Assembly: GCF_900187945.1 (NCBI RefSeq)
Contig: NZ_FYEH01000006.1
Coordinates: 124,001 to 188,000, forward strand
Direction: 5' to 3'
Source of the DNA: Arboricoccus pini
GTDB lineage: Bacteria > Pseudomonadota > Alphaproteobacteria > Geminicoccales > Geminicoccaceae
DNA: 64,000 bases
Both the position numbers and the translations under genes were made by a program. Shown here one piece after another: positions 25,989 through 34,040 of this stretch. The notes under the pieces were generated by a model. It worked only from the letters and a program-made list of their open reading frames with translations, ran no database searches and was not told where the DNA came from. The first letter of the stretch is position 1, and the number at the start of each line of letters is the position of its first letter.

Positions 25989-28349
25989 ATGGCTGACAAC
26001 AGCCCCGCAGGTTCGGCACCGGCGCAAGATGCGAACCTCGCTCTCTTACCGCTTAAAAATCTGGTCGTCTTTCCCGGCTCGATGCTTCCGGTCGTAATCG
26101 AGGGCAAGCGCGCAATCGCTGCAGCACAGCAGGCCGTTCGCCAGGGCACCCAGGTGGGGCTCGTTCTCTGCCGGGAAGGCGCTCCGGAAGATCCGGGGCT
26201 GGCCGACATCCATCAGATCGGCACGGTCGCGAACATCCTGCGCTACGTGACAGCACCCGATGGCGCCACGCATCTGGTCGTCCAGGGAATAGAGCGCTTT
26301 TCCGTGCAGGCACCGGTCGCCGAAGAACCCGTGCTCACGGTACAAGCGCGACGCATGCCCGATCCTGAGGAGCGAACGGCTGAGATCGAGGCGCGGTTCG
26401 TCAACCTCCGAAACCTCGCCACCGAAGCCTTGCAACTTCTCCCGCAGCCGCCGCAGGAACTCCTGGCAGCGATCAGCGCGTCCACGTCGCCCGGCGGCCT
26501 AGCCGATCTTGCGGCGACCTACATGGACGCCAGCGCCCGCGAGAAGCAGGACGTACTGGAAACGATCCCACTTGCCCCGCGCATCGAGCGTGTGACCGCC
26601 TTGTTGGGCCACAGGATCGAGGTCATGCGTCTGTCGGCGGAAATCGGCAAACAAACAAGGGCCTCCCTTGACGATCGCCAACGGGAAGTTCTGTTGCGCG
26701 AACAGATGGCCGCCATTCAAAAGCAATTGGGTGAGGACGACGGGAAAGCGGCAGAGATCGCTGAACTCACCAAGGCGATCGAAGCCGCGCAGATGCCCGA
26801 CGATGTCGCGACGACGGCAAAGAAGGAGGTGCGCCGGCTCGAACGCACGCCTGAGCAATCCGCTGAATATGGAATGATCCGCAGCTACCTGGACTGGCTC
26901 ATCGAGCTGCCCTGGGCCATGCCGGAGGAAAAGAGCATCGACCTGGATCATGCTCGGTCCATCCTGGATTCTGACCATTTCGGCCTGGACAAGATCAAGC
27001 AGCGAATCATGGAATATCTGGCCGTCCGCAAGCTGTCGCCGACGGGTAAGGCTCCGATCCTTTGCTTTGTGGGCCCCCCGGGAGTGGGCAAGACTTCCCT
27101 CGGTCAGTCCATCGCGCGCGCCATGGGCCGACCATTTGTCCGCGTGAGTCTGGGCGGCGTTCATGACGAGAGTGAAATTCGTGGACATCGGCGAACCTAT
27201 ATCGGCGCGCTGCCGGGAAACATCATCCAGGGCATCCGCAAGGCTGGCGCACGCGATGCCGTTGTGATGCTTGACGAGATCGACAAGATGGGTCGCGGCA
27301 TCCAGGGTGACCCTTCGGCAGCCATGCTTGAGGTTCTGGACCCGGAACAAAACGCTACGTTTCGCGATGCCTATCTTGGCGTCCCCTACGATCTCAGTCG
27401 GACAGTCTTCATCGCTACCGCGAACATGTTGGACAACATCCCCGGGCCGCTGCGTGACAGGATGGAGATCATTAGCCTCGCTGGTTACACCGAGGCGGAG
27501 AAGTTTGAGATCGCCAAACGTTATCTCTTGGATCGACAAAAGGCCGCGAACGGCTTGAGCGACGTCCAGGTGACGATCGACGACGCAGCACTGCGACAAC
27601 TCATTCGCAGCTATACGCGGGAGGCCGGGGTTCGCGGCCTGGAACGCGAAATCGGTAGGCTCATGCGCCATGTCGCGGTCGGGGTTGCCAGCGGGAAGAC
27701 GACGGCTCGGACGATACACGCCGAGGATCTGGAATCCATATTGGGCCCGTCACGCTTCGAGAGCGAGGTCGCGATGCGCACCTCGATCCCGGGCGTCGCT
27801 ACCGGCTTAGCGTGGACCCCGGTGGGCGGCGACATCCTCTTTATCGAGGCGGCACGCGTGCCGGGAAGGGGCAACCTGATCGTCACAGGACAATTGGGCG
27901 AGGTCATGCGTGAAAGCGTCCAGGCGGCTCTAAGCTTGGTCAAAGCCCGCACCGCCGCCTTGGGCATCGACAGCTCTGCCTTCGAGCGCAGCGACATTCA
28001 TGTCCATGTGCCCGCCGGAGCCACCCCCAAGGACGGGCCGAGTGCTGGCGTTGCCATGGTCGTCGCCCTGAGTTCGCTCTTGACCGGTCGCACGGTTCGC
28101 AGCGATACGGCGATGACGGGCGAAATATCATTGCGTGGCCTTGTGTTGCCTGTCGGCGGTATCAAGGAAAAGGTCGTCGCGGCCGCGGCGGCGGACATCA
28201 AGCGGGTTCTTCTTCCTGCCCGCAACCGGCACGACTTCGTCGACATCCCTGACGACGTGCGCCAGGCACTCGAATTCGTCTGGCTCGATACTGTCGATCA
28301 GGCGTTGGAAGCAGCTCTGGAGTCCGCGGCCGAGGCGCGGGCCGCCTGA
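25989..28349 (+). CDS. lon: ATP-dependent protease Lon (endopeptidase La)
   Basis: A 786-residue AAA+ serine protease. The N-terminal substrate domain begins LALLPLKNLVVFPGSMLPVV. The AAA+ module has Walker A CFVGPPGVGKTS and Walker B VVMLDEIDKM. The protease domain carries the catalytic Ser in PKDGPSAGVAM and the Lys in GGIKEKVVAAA. The length is normal (E. coli Lon 784). The frame is open upstream; ATG 25989 lies after GGAG, but a GTG at 25974 with GGAAGG before it would add five residues and could be the real start. Preceded by hsp20, which suggests co-regulation under heat stress. An 8-bp hairpin follows the gene. Confidence 0.96.
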   Translation: MADNSPAGSAPAQDANLALLPLKNLVVFPGSMLPVVIEGKRAIAAAQQAVRQGTQVGLVLCREGAPEDPGLADIHQIGTVANILRYVTAPDGATHLVVQGIERFSVQAPVAEEPVLTVQARRMPDPEERTAEIEARFVNLRNLATEALQLLPQPPQELLAAISASTSPGGLADLAATYMDASAREKQDVLETIPLAPRIERVTALLGHRIEVMRLSAEIGKQTRASLDDRQREVLLREQMAAIQKQLGEDDGKAAEIAELTKAIEAAQMPDDVATTAKKEVRRLERTPEQSAEYGMIRSYLDWLIELPWAMPEEKSIDLDHARSILDSDHFGLDKIKQRIMEYLAVRKLSPTGKAPILCFVGPPGVGKTSLGQSIARAMGRPFVRVSLGGVHDESEIRGHRRTYIGALPGNIIQGIRKAGARDAVVMLDEIDKMGRGIQGDPSAAMLEVLDPEQNATFRDAYLGVPYDLSRTVFIATANMLDNIPGPLRDRMEIISLAGYTEAEKFEIAKRYLLDRQKAANGLSDVQVTIDDAALRQLIRSYTREAGVRGLEREIGRLMRHVAVGVASGKTTARTIHAEDLESILGPSRFESEVAMRTSIPGVATGLAWTPVGGDILFIEAARVPGRGNLIVTGQLGEVMRESVQAALSLVKARTAALGIDSSAFERSDIHVHVPAGATPKDGPSAGVAMVVALSSLLTGRTVRSDTAMTGEISLRGLVLPVGGIKEKVVAAAAADIKRVLLPARNRHDFVDIPDDVRQALEFVWLDTVDQALEAALESAAEARAA

Positions 28350-28368
28350 GGCGGTAACCACAGGAAAT

Positions 28369-28396
28369 CGGACGTCTGCTTAAATGCGGACGTCCG
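28369..28396 (+). terminator. Hairpin after lon, possible terminator
   Basis: CGGACGTC (28369-28376) and GACGTCCG (28389-28396) form an 8-bp stem with a 12-base loop, 20 bp after the lon stop. No run of T follows, so it would be a weak intrinsic terminator or an mRNA-stabilising structure. Confidence 0.4.
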
Positions 28397-28433
28397 TTAG
28401 TCCTGCCTCGCCGGATGATCACCCAATCTTTTC

Positions 28434-28502
28434 GCGGCAATATTTCAGCTAAATATTACGGCATTAGCTAGAATTATAATAATCAAAATAATATTTTGCC
28501 GC
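28434..28502 (+). promoter_or_regulatory. AT-rich nested inverted repeats upstream of exbB-exbD-tonB
   Basis: GCGGCAA (28434-28440) and TTGCCGC (28496-28502) are inverted around a 55-bp AT-rich core that itself contains AATATTT-cagct-AAATATT (28439-28457). The core includes GAATTATAATAATC. It lies 140 bp before the exbB start. TonB systems are usually repressed when iron is plentiful (Fur, RirA or Irr in alphaproteobacteria); this is a plausible control region, but I do not match it to a known box. Confidence 0.4.
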
Positions 28503-28641
28503 TTTCGCACCATTTTCTTGAGTATTTCAAATCCCCATCACGCAATGGACAGGTTGCGGTTTAACGAGCAGGTGTTAGATAGCGCGCAGGATCTTCGTCG
28601 TGGGCTGCCTGAGCGGCCCCTTGACCTCAGGAAAGCCGCTT

Positions 28642-29343
28642 ATGGATCCCGCTCAAGTTGCCGCGATTGCTGCAGTCCCGCACGATCTCTCTGCCGCTGG
28701 ACTGTTCATGCGCGCCGATCCGATCGTCAAGGGCGTCATGCTTCTACTGGTGATCTGCTCCATTACCGCCTGGGCGATCATCCTCGAAAAGATAGTCTTA
28801 CTCACAAGGCTGCGACGCCAGACGCGATCGCTGGAAAGACAACTGGGCAGAGGCGGCCGGCCTGAGCTAAATGACCTTGGGCCGGTCCCTCGGGCGATCA
28901 TGGAAGCTGGGCTCGGCGAATGGCGTGACGATGACGGCCAGGAAAGCCGCGGCGAATATCGCCAACGGATCGAACGCTCGATGCTGGCAGTTTTGACCGA
29001 AACGAGCCGCAAGATCGAACCTGGCCTACCGTTTCTGGCCACGCTCGGGTCCGCAGCCCCATTCATCGGCTTGTTCGGGACCGTCTGGGGCATCATGCGA
29101 AGCTTCACGGCGATCGCGCAATCGAATGACACCAGCCTCGCTGTCGTCGCGCCAGGCATCGCGGAAGCGCTTTTCGCTACCGCCATCGGGCTCGTTGCCG
29201 CTATTCCCGCCGTCGTTGCCTATAACAAGCTAATGATTGAGCTCAGCCGCTTACGCGATCGTTTGCGTTCTTCGATCGGCAAGCTCAGCGGCCAGCTATC
29301 CGCTTCGCGGGCGACGTCGCAATCCCGCGCTGCCGCCGAGTGA
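28642..29343 (+). CDS. exbB: ExbB proton-channel subunit of a TonB system
   Basis: A 233-residue inner-membrane protein of the MotA/TolQ/ExbB family, which with ExbD uses the proton gradient to energise TonB. Membrane segments are VKGVMLLLVICSITAWAIIL near the N-terminus, ATLGSAAPFIGLFGTVWGIM and GIAEALFATAIGLVAAIPAV. The central GLFGTVWGIM and EALFATAIGLVAAIPAV are family signatures. The ATG at 28642 follows AGGAAA; the frame is open to 28600. It is the first gene of exbB-exbD-tonB, spaced by 7 and 2 bp. No TonB-dependent receptor is in the window. Confidence 0.93.
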   Translation: MDPAQVAAIAAVPHDLSAAGLFMRADPIVKGVMLLLVICSITAWAIILEKIVLLTRLRRQTRSLERQLGRGGRPELNDLGPVPRAIMEAGLGEWRDDDGQESRGEYRQRIERSMLAVLTETSRKIEPGLPFLATLGSAAPFIGLFGTVWGIMRSFTAIAQSNDTSLAVVAPGIAEALFATAIGLVAAIPAVVAYNKLMIELSRLRDRLRSSIGKLSGQLSASRATSQSRAAAE

Positions 29344-29350
29344 GGGCCAT

Positions 29351-29824
29351 ATGGCGATAGGTCCCCTAATCGATGGCGGTGACGAAGAGGGTTTCCGGCC
29401 GTTAGCCGAGATCAACGTAACGCCGTTGGTCGACGTCATGCTTGTGCTCCTGATCGTCTTCATGGTCTCAGCGCCTCTCATGATGGCCGGCGTTAAGATT
29501 GATCTTCCCAAGACGAGTGCAGCCACGATAAGCCCACCCAAGGAACCGGTCGTGCTCACCATCGATCGGCAGGGCCGCCTCTTCATCAAGCAGGATGAGA
29601 TCGCCACAGCGGATCTGGCCTCACGACTCGACGCGATGGCCAAAGGCGACAAAGGTCAGGTCATCTACATTCGTGGCGACCGTGAGCTTCCCTATGGCAA
29701 AATCATGGCCGTGATGAGTGATGTGTCACAGGCTGGGTTCGCCAGTGTCTCTCTCGTCGGAGAATCGCGTCCTAATGCGTCCGAAGGGGCGGCCTTGCCT
29801 GCCGCTGGCAAAGACCAACCCTGA
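29351..29824 (+). CDS. exbD: ExbD subunit of a TonB system
   Basis: A 157-residue ExbD/TolR protein with a cytosolic start (RPLAEINVTPLVDVMLVLLI), where the membrane segment carries the essential Asp in VDVMLVLLIVFMVSAPLMM. The periplasmic domain follows (VVLTIDRQGRLFIKQDEI, VIYIRGDRELPYGKIMAVMS). The ATG at 29351 follows TGAGGG. It lies between exbB and tonB. Confidence 0.93.
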   Translation: MAIGPLIDGGDEEGFRPLAEINVTPLVDVMLVLLIVFMVSAPLMMAGVKIDLPKTSAATISPPKEPVVLTIDRQGRLFIKQDEIATADLASRLDAMAKGDKGQVIYIRGDRELPYGKIMAVMSDVSQAGFASVSLVGESRPNASEGAALPAAGKDQP

Positions 29825-29826
29825 CC

Positions 29827-30708
29827 ATGGCAAGCGAGTCCGCTTTATCTGCGCCATTTGCCATGCCATCACGTGCGCTCCTCTTCACAGTATCGCTTGT
29901 GCTTCATGGGCTCGTCCTCGCCGTCCTTTTAACAAGGCACCCTCCGGCGCCCTTGCCAGAACCTCCCGGAGAGCCCTTGAAGGTGACGGTGGCCCCCGTG
30001 GCAACCGTTCAAGCAGTGGCAGCTGGCGCGCCCGCACCCATGCCTGCTGTAACCTCTCCCCCGGTCTCCAGTTCTGCAGCCCGGCCGGAAGCTTCGGCAG
30101 CCCCCGCTCCCATGCCAGCCCCGGTTGTACCGCCAACTGCCATGTCGCCGGTAACGACACCCTCTCCGGCGACGGCGGTGCAATCTCAGCCGATACCCGC
30201 CGAGCCCCCACCGAGCAAGCCGGTTACGCGAGCGCCAAATGATCTGGCGTTGCAAAAGTCCCGCGAGAATCGCCGAGAGCCGACAAAGCCCATACGACAG
30301 ACAAGGAGACCGCCGCCAACAAGTGAAGCCCAGCCAGACCACGCTCCGGCTCCGACGAACGTACCCGTTGGCGAAAGCGGCGAAGGACCGCGATCGGAAA
30401 GTCCCACACGGGGCGACCCTCGGGCAGTTGCCAGTTATGAGGCAAAACTGTCGGCGTGGCTAAGCTCCAACCAACATTATCCGCGGCTGGCACGCATGCG
30501 TCGGATCGAAGGGACCGTCGTCCTCTATTTCCGTATCGATCGCCAAGGAAATGTTGCGGATGCGCGCATCGTCTCCGGCTCCGGCTCCGATTTGCTTGAC
30601 GAGGAGGCCTTGGCGATGCTGGGCCGCGGTCGCGCCCCTGTGCCGCCAGCAGACATTCCCGAGGCCGCACTGGCGCATCAGGTGCCCATCCGCTTCATGC
30701 TCCGCTAA
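29827..30708 (+). CDS. tonB: TonB energy transducer
   Basis: A 293-residue protein with one N-terminal membrane anchor (ALLFTVSLVLHGLVLAVLL, containing the conserved Ser-His pattern), a long Pro/Ala/Thr-rich spanning region (about 38-200) and the C-terminal TonB domain (about 205-293: LSSNQHYPRLARMRRIEGTV, VVLYFRIDRQGNVADARIVS, ALAHQVPIRFMLR). It transmits energy from ExbBD to outer-membrane receptors, usually for siderophores, haem or vitamin B12. It begins two bases after exbD. It is relatively long, with most of the extra length in the Pro-rich spacer. Confidence 0.93.
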   Translation: MASESALSAPFAMPSRALLFTVSLVLHGLVLAVLLTRHPPAPLPEPPGEPLKVTVAPVATVQAVAAGAPAPMPAVTSPPVSSSAARPEASAAPAPMPAPVVPPTAMSPVTTPSPATAVQSQPIPAEPPPSKPVTRAPNDLALQKSRENRREPTKPIRQTRRPPPTSEAQPDHAPAPTNVPVGESGEGPRSESPTRGDPRAVASYEAKLSAWLSSNQHYPRLARMRRIEGTVVLYFRIDRQGNVADARIVSGSGSDLLDEEALAMLGRGRAPVPPADIPEAALAHQVPIRFMLR

Positions 30709-30720
30709 CGTGGGATAAGC

Positions 30721-30749
30721 TTGAAATTAGGTATATAAGCCTATATTAT
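30721..30749 (+). promoter_or_regulatory. Candidate sigma-70 promoter
   Basis: TTGAAA (30721-30726) and TATTAT (30744-30749) are spaced by 17 bp, close to the consensus. The next gene starts at 30776, leaving a leader of about 20 nt with the GAGG ribosome site. The AT-rich segment is unlike the neighbouring coding DNA. Confidence 0.55.
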
Positions 30750-30775
30750 CGACTATGATGTAGTACGAGGACACC

Positions 30776-31393
30776 ATGGTCGACAAGCTCGACGCTCGCA
30801 TTCTATTACTTATCGAGGAACCCGATTCGGTCACAGTGAATGACGAGGATCTCGTGGCGGCAATTCTCGCCATCATGCGCCACGATCCCTCGAGCTACGC
30901 CGGGCCCCGGGATCTCTTCGCGCTCGAAAAACGCTTCAATAGGCTAGCTGCCAACAAGCTGCCTCTAGCCCAGGATCTGGCCGATCGCTGGCTCCGCCGC
31001 GTCGAGACCGAAAAGAGCCCGCCGACAGCAGCAGTCGCTGTTTCTCACAGTCTCGGCATATCGTTCCCCCTGAAGGAAACATTGGACGAACAGGTGGAAC
31101 GGCTTTTGGTCACACCATCTCCCCGTGTTCCCGGAGATCTCGACCTGGCTGATGCCATCGTTGCGATACTCTGGCGACAGGTCAGGCATTACCAGGGCAC
31201 AGCCGAAATCTGGGAAGTAGAGCGGGCGATCGCCAGTTACCGCGCCCGACCAGCCTTGATAGAAGCAGCGGCCGTCACGCGATTAGCGAGCAGAGAATTT
31301 CTCAAGGAGGCGCTAGCGTTACGGCAAGACGAAACCGAGGCCGTCCGTGCCCCCGCAACCTTGAGCGGCCAATCGACTTTAAGAACTGTATAG
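30776..31393 (+). CDS. Unknown protein with an internal duplication
   Basis: A 205-residue soluble protein with no signal peptide or membrane segment. Two parts resemble one another: residues 23-74 (EDLVAAILAIMRHDPSSYAG then LFALEKRFNRLAAN) and 121-174 (DLADAIVAILWRQVRHYQGT then IWEVERAIASYRARPALIEA). Each is about 52 residues with the pattern D-L-x-x-A-I-x-A-I, Y-x-G and E-x-x-[FI]. I do not recognise the family. The ATG follows ACGAGGACACC, and a good sigma-70-like promoter precedes it. It lies between tonB and a peptide-type ABC operon but may belong to neither. Confidence 0.65.
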   Translation: MVDKLDARILLLIEEPDSVTVNDEDLVAAILAIMRHDPSSYAGPRDLFALEKRFNRLAANKLPLAQDLADRWLRRVETEKSPPTAAVAVSHSLGISFPLKETLDEQVERLLVTPSPRVPGDLDLADAIVAILWRQVRHYQGTAEIWEVERAIASYRARPALIEAAAVTRLASREFLKEALALRQDETEAVRAPATLSGQSTLRTV

Positions 31394-31410
31394 ATCTTCC
31401 TGCTCCGAGG

Positions 31411-33081
31411 GTGCCAGACAGAGTGGACGAGGAGACTTGTATCAACGCCGCGGCCGGCACGGGATCAGGACCTCGCGGATACAGCCTTGACCGTCGCCTG
31501 CTCCTGTCGGTCGCTGCTGCGAGTTTCCTGCCCAGAGGTGCCGAGGCCAAGCTCGATGTCATCCCGGACGACACGTTGGTCATCGGGCAGGGAGCCGAAC
31601 CCCGGTCGCTAGATCCGGCGGTTGCCACATCGCTGAATGATTTCCGACTACTCGCCAATATGTATGATGGGCTGGTGAGAACCCGCGATCAATCGCTCGA
31701 GCTCGAACCCTCGCTTGCCGAATCGTGGACAATCGACAAGGACGCAAGCCGCTACGTCTTCTCACTGCGCGAGAACCTGACTTTCCAGGATGGCGCTGCC
31801 CTGGATGCCAATGCCATCAAATGGAACTTCGAACGGATGCTGGATGCAGACCATCCTGCCCACGACACCGGCCCGTTCCCGCTAGCCTTTTTCTTCGCGC
31901 AGGTACAATCCATCGAAGCGCCAGATCGGCAAACCGTGATCTTCAATCTGAAGGAAGCGTTCGCGCCCTTTCTCTCCAATCTGGCCTATCCCTCGGCGCT
32001 CATCGTCTCTCCACAAGCCGTCATGCAGGACAAGAGCGGCTTTGGTCGCCGTCCGATCGGGAGCGGTCCGTTTCGCTTCGAGCGCTGGGAAAGCAGAAGA
32101 CAGATCGTCCTCGCACGAAACAAGGGTTATTGGCGGAAAGAAGCGAGGCTGAAGCGACTCGTGTTTCGGCCGATCACGGACGCGAATGCACGCCTCTCCG
32201 AATTGCTAGCCGGCAATCTTGACGTTCTTGTCGAGGTCCCCCCGGATAGTACCGACGTCTTTCGTCGCACGGGTGGCTTTCAATTCACCGAGCAGGTCGG
32301 ACCACATCTCTGGTACGTTATCCTTGACGCTGCAAGCTCGCCTTTCAACGATGTGCGCGTTCGGCAGGCGGTAAACTTCGCGGTCAATAAGCAGGCGATC
32401 GTCGACGATCTCCTCCAAGGAACGGCCACGGTTGCAGCCGGTCCGATCCCGGCAGCATTTTCATGGGCCACCGACCCGAGCGTTCAACCTTATCCCTACG
32501 ATCCCGATCGCGCCCGTGCCCTGCTGCAATCGGCAGGATACGATCGAGCTCAAACGATAACCTTCTACGTTCCCGACGGCGGCTCCGGCATGCTGGATCC
32601 CGTTGGCATGGCGACCGCCATCCAAGCCGACCTTGCTGCCGTCGACATGCGGGTGCGTATCCAAACCTATGAGTGGAACACCTTTCTCGCCAAGGTTAAT
32701 GGAGGCCTCGCGGGGAGTCGCTCCGGAGATGGCGCCAAGATGGCGGAGATGGCCTGGATGACGAACGACCCGGACACGATCCCCTTTCTCACATTACGTA
32801 GCGATGCCGGGCCGGCTGCAGGCGGCTTCAATTCCGGCGCCTTCGCGGATGCCGAACTCGACAAGCTGATCCTTGCCGCAAGGAAAGCGGAGGGTCGGGA
32901 AGAACGTGCGGCTCTCTACCGACAGATAGGCAGTCGGGTACACGAGGCCGCACCTTGGATATTCGTGGCTTCCTGGAAACAGAACGCTGTCTTGAGCCGC
33001 TTCGTGGAAGGCCTCACGCTGCAACCCAGCTTTCTCGTGCGCTTTGAGGATGTCGCAAAGCTCGCCCGATCGGACGGATGA
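31411..33081 (+). CDS. Peptide-type ABC transporter, substrate-binding protein (SBP family 5)
   Basis: A 556-residue periplasmic binding protein of the DppA/OppA class. The N-terminal export signal has two arginines before the hydrophobic core (LDRRLLLSVAAASFLPRG, cut near GAEA), suggesting Tat or a long Sec signal. The family start is TLVIGQGAEPRSLDPAVATS; other markers are YVFSLRENLTFQDGA, IGSGPFRFERW and VRQAVNFAVNKQAIVDDLL. The start is a GTG at 31411. Likely substrates are peptides, opines or glycosides; not resolved by sequence. It is the first gene of an operon whose next start overlaps its stop by four bases. Confidence 0.93.
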   Translation: MPDRVDEETCINAAAGTGSGPRGYSLDRRLLLSVAAASFLPRGAEAKLDVIPDDTLVIGQGAEPRSLDPAVATSLNDFRLLANMYDGLVRTRDQSLELEPSLAESWTIDKDASRYVFSLRENLTFQDGAALDANAIKWNFERMLDADHPAHDTGPFPLAFFFAQVQSIEAPDRQTVIFNLKEAFAPFLSNLAYPSALIVSPQAVMQDKSGFGRRPIGSGPFRFERWESRRQIVLARNKGYWRKEARLKRLVFRPITDANARLSELLAGNLDVLVEVPPDSTDVFRRTGGFQFTEQVGPHLWYVILDAASSPFNDVRVRQAVNFAVNKQAIVDDLLQGTATVAAGPIPAAFSWATDPSVQPYPYDPDRARALLQSAGYDRAQTITFYVPDGGSGMLDPVGMATAIQADLAAVDMRVRIQTYEWNTFLAKVNGGLAGSRSGDGAKMAEMAWMTNDPDTIPFLTLRSDAGPAAGGFNSGAFADAELDKLILAARKAEGREERAALYRQIGSRVHEAAPWIFVASWKQNAVLSRFVEGLTLQPSFLVRFEDVAKLARSDG

Positions 33082-34040
33082 GCAAGGTGCGAAACTTTAT
33101 CCTTCATCGCCTTCTGGCTGCGATCATTGTCCTCATCGGCGTATCGGTGATCGTCTTCCTCGCCCTTGCCGCCATTCCCGGAGATGCTGCAACCGCCATC
33201 CTCGGATCGTTTGCGACACCGGACAACAAGGCAAGGTTAACCGCCTCGCTCGGTCTGGATAAACCGCTACCCGTTCAATATCTGAGTTGGTTGTCTAACG
33301 TGCTGAAGGGCGATTTCGGGCGTTCTTACGCGCTCGATCGCCCCGTACTCGACGAGGTCCTCGATCGCCTGGGCCCAACCCTCATTCTCGCGGCAGCCGC
33401 TCTCTGTCTTTGCAGCGTCATCGGACTGCTATTGGGCGCTGTTGCCGCCGTCCGGCATCGCAGCTGGATCGATCGCCTGATTACCCTGGCTGTGCTGATC
33501 GGTATCAGCACACCGTCATTCTTCTTGGGCATCGTCCTGATTTTGATCTTCGCCGTCACGCTTCGTTGGTTTCCCACAGGCGGCATGTATGCTCTTTTCG
33601 GCGGTGGCGATCTTCTTGATCTACTTCATCACCTTGTCCTGCCCGCCTTGACGCTTGCCCTTGTCGCTGCAGCGATCATCGCCAGGCTCACGCGTACATC
33701 GATGCTCGAGATCATACGCCAGGACCATGTCAGGACCGCCAGGGCCAAAGGTCTGCGCGAACCGCGGATCATGATCGTCCATGCCTTCCGGAATGGGCTC
33801 GTCGACATCATTCCGGTCATCGGCCTCCAGGCTGGCTATGTTCTTGGAGGCGCCGTCTATGTCGAAACGATCTTCCAATGGCCCGGCATCGGACGAATGC
33901 TCGTCGATGCGATCATGCAGCGGGATGTGCTCCTGGTCCAAGGCGGCGTTCTTATCGTCGCCACAGGCTTCGTAATCTTCAATCTCGCGGCCGACATCAT
34001 CCAGCGACTGGTCGATCCCCGCATCGGATCCGGACGATGA
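33078..34040 (+). CDS. Peptide-type ABC transporter permease (DppB-like)
   Basis: A 320-residue inner-membrane permease with six segments. ILHRLLAAIIVLIGVSVIVF begins the first, then the DppB signature PGDAATAILGSFATPDNKAR. The EAA-type loop is RTARAKGLREPRIMIVHAFR. The ATG at 33078 overlaps the binding-protein stop, and its own stop overlaps the next start. Confidence 0.93.
   Translation: MSKVRNFILHRLLAAIIVLIGVSVIVFLALAAIPGDAATAILGSFATPDNKARLTASLGLDKPLPVQYLSWLSNVLKGDFGRSYALDRPVLDEVLDRLGPTLILAAAALCLCSVIGLLLGAVAAVRHRSWIDRLITLAVLIGISTPSFFLGIVLILIFAVTLRWFPTGGMYALFGGGDLLDLLHHLVLPALTLALVAAAIIARLTRTSMLEIIRQDHVRTARAKGLREPRIMIVHAFRNGLVDIIPVIGLQAGYVLGGAVYVETIFQWPGIGRMLVDAIMQRDVLLVQGGVLIVATGFVIFNLAADIIQRLVDPRIGSGR

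Noticed and set aside
26499-27719. 406-codon minus-strand open frame inside lon
   Set aside because: Antisense shadow of a highly conserved protease gene; no family resemblance or ribosome site.
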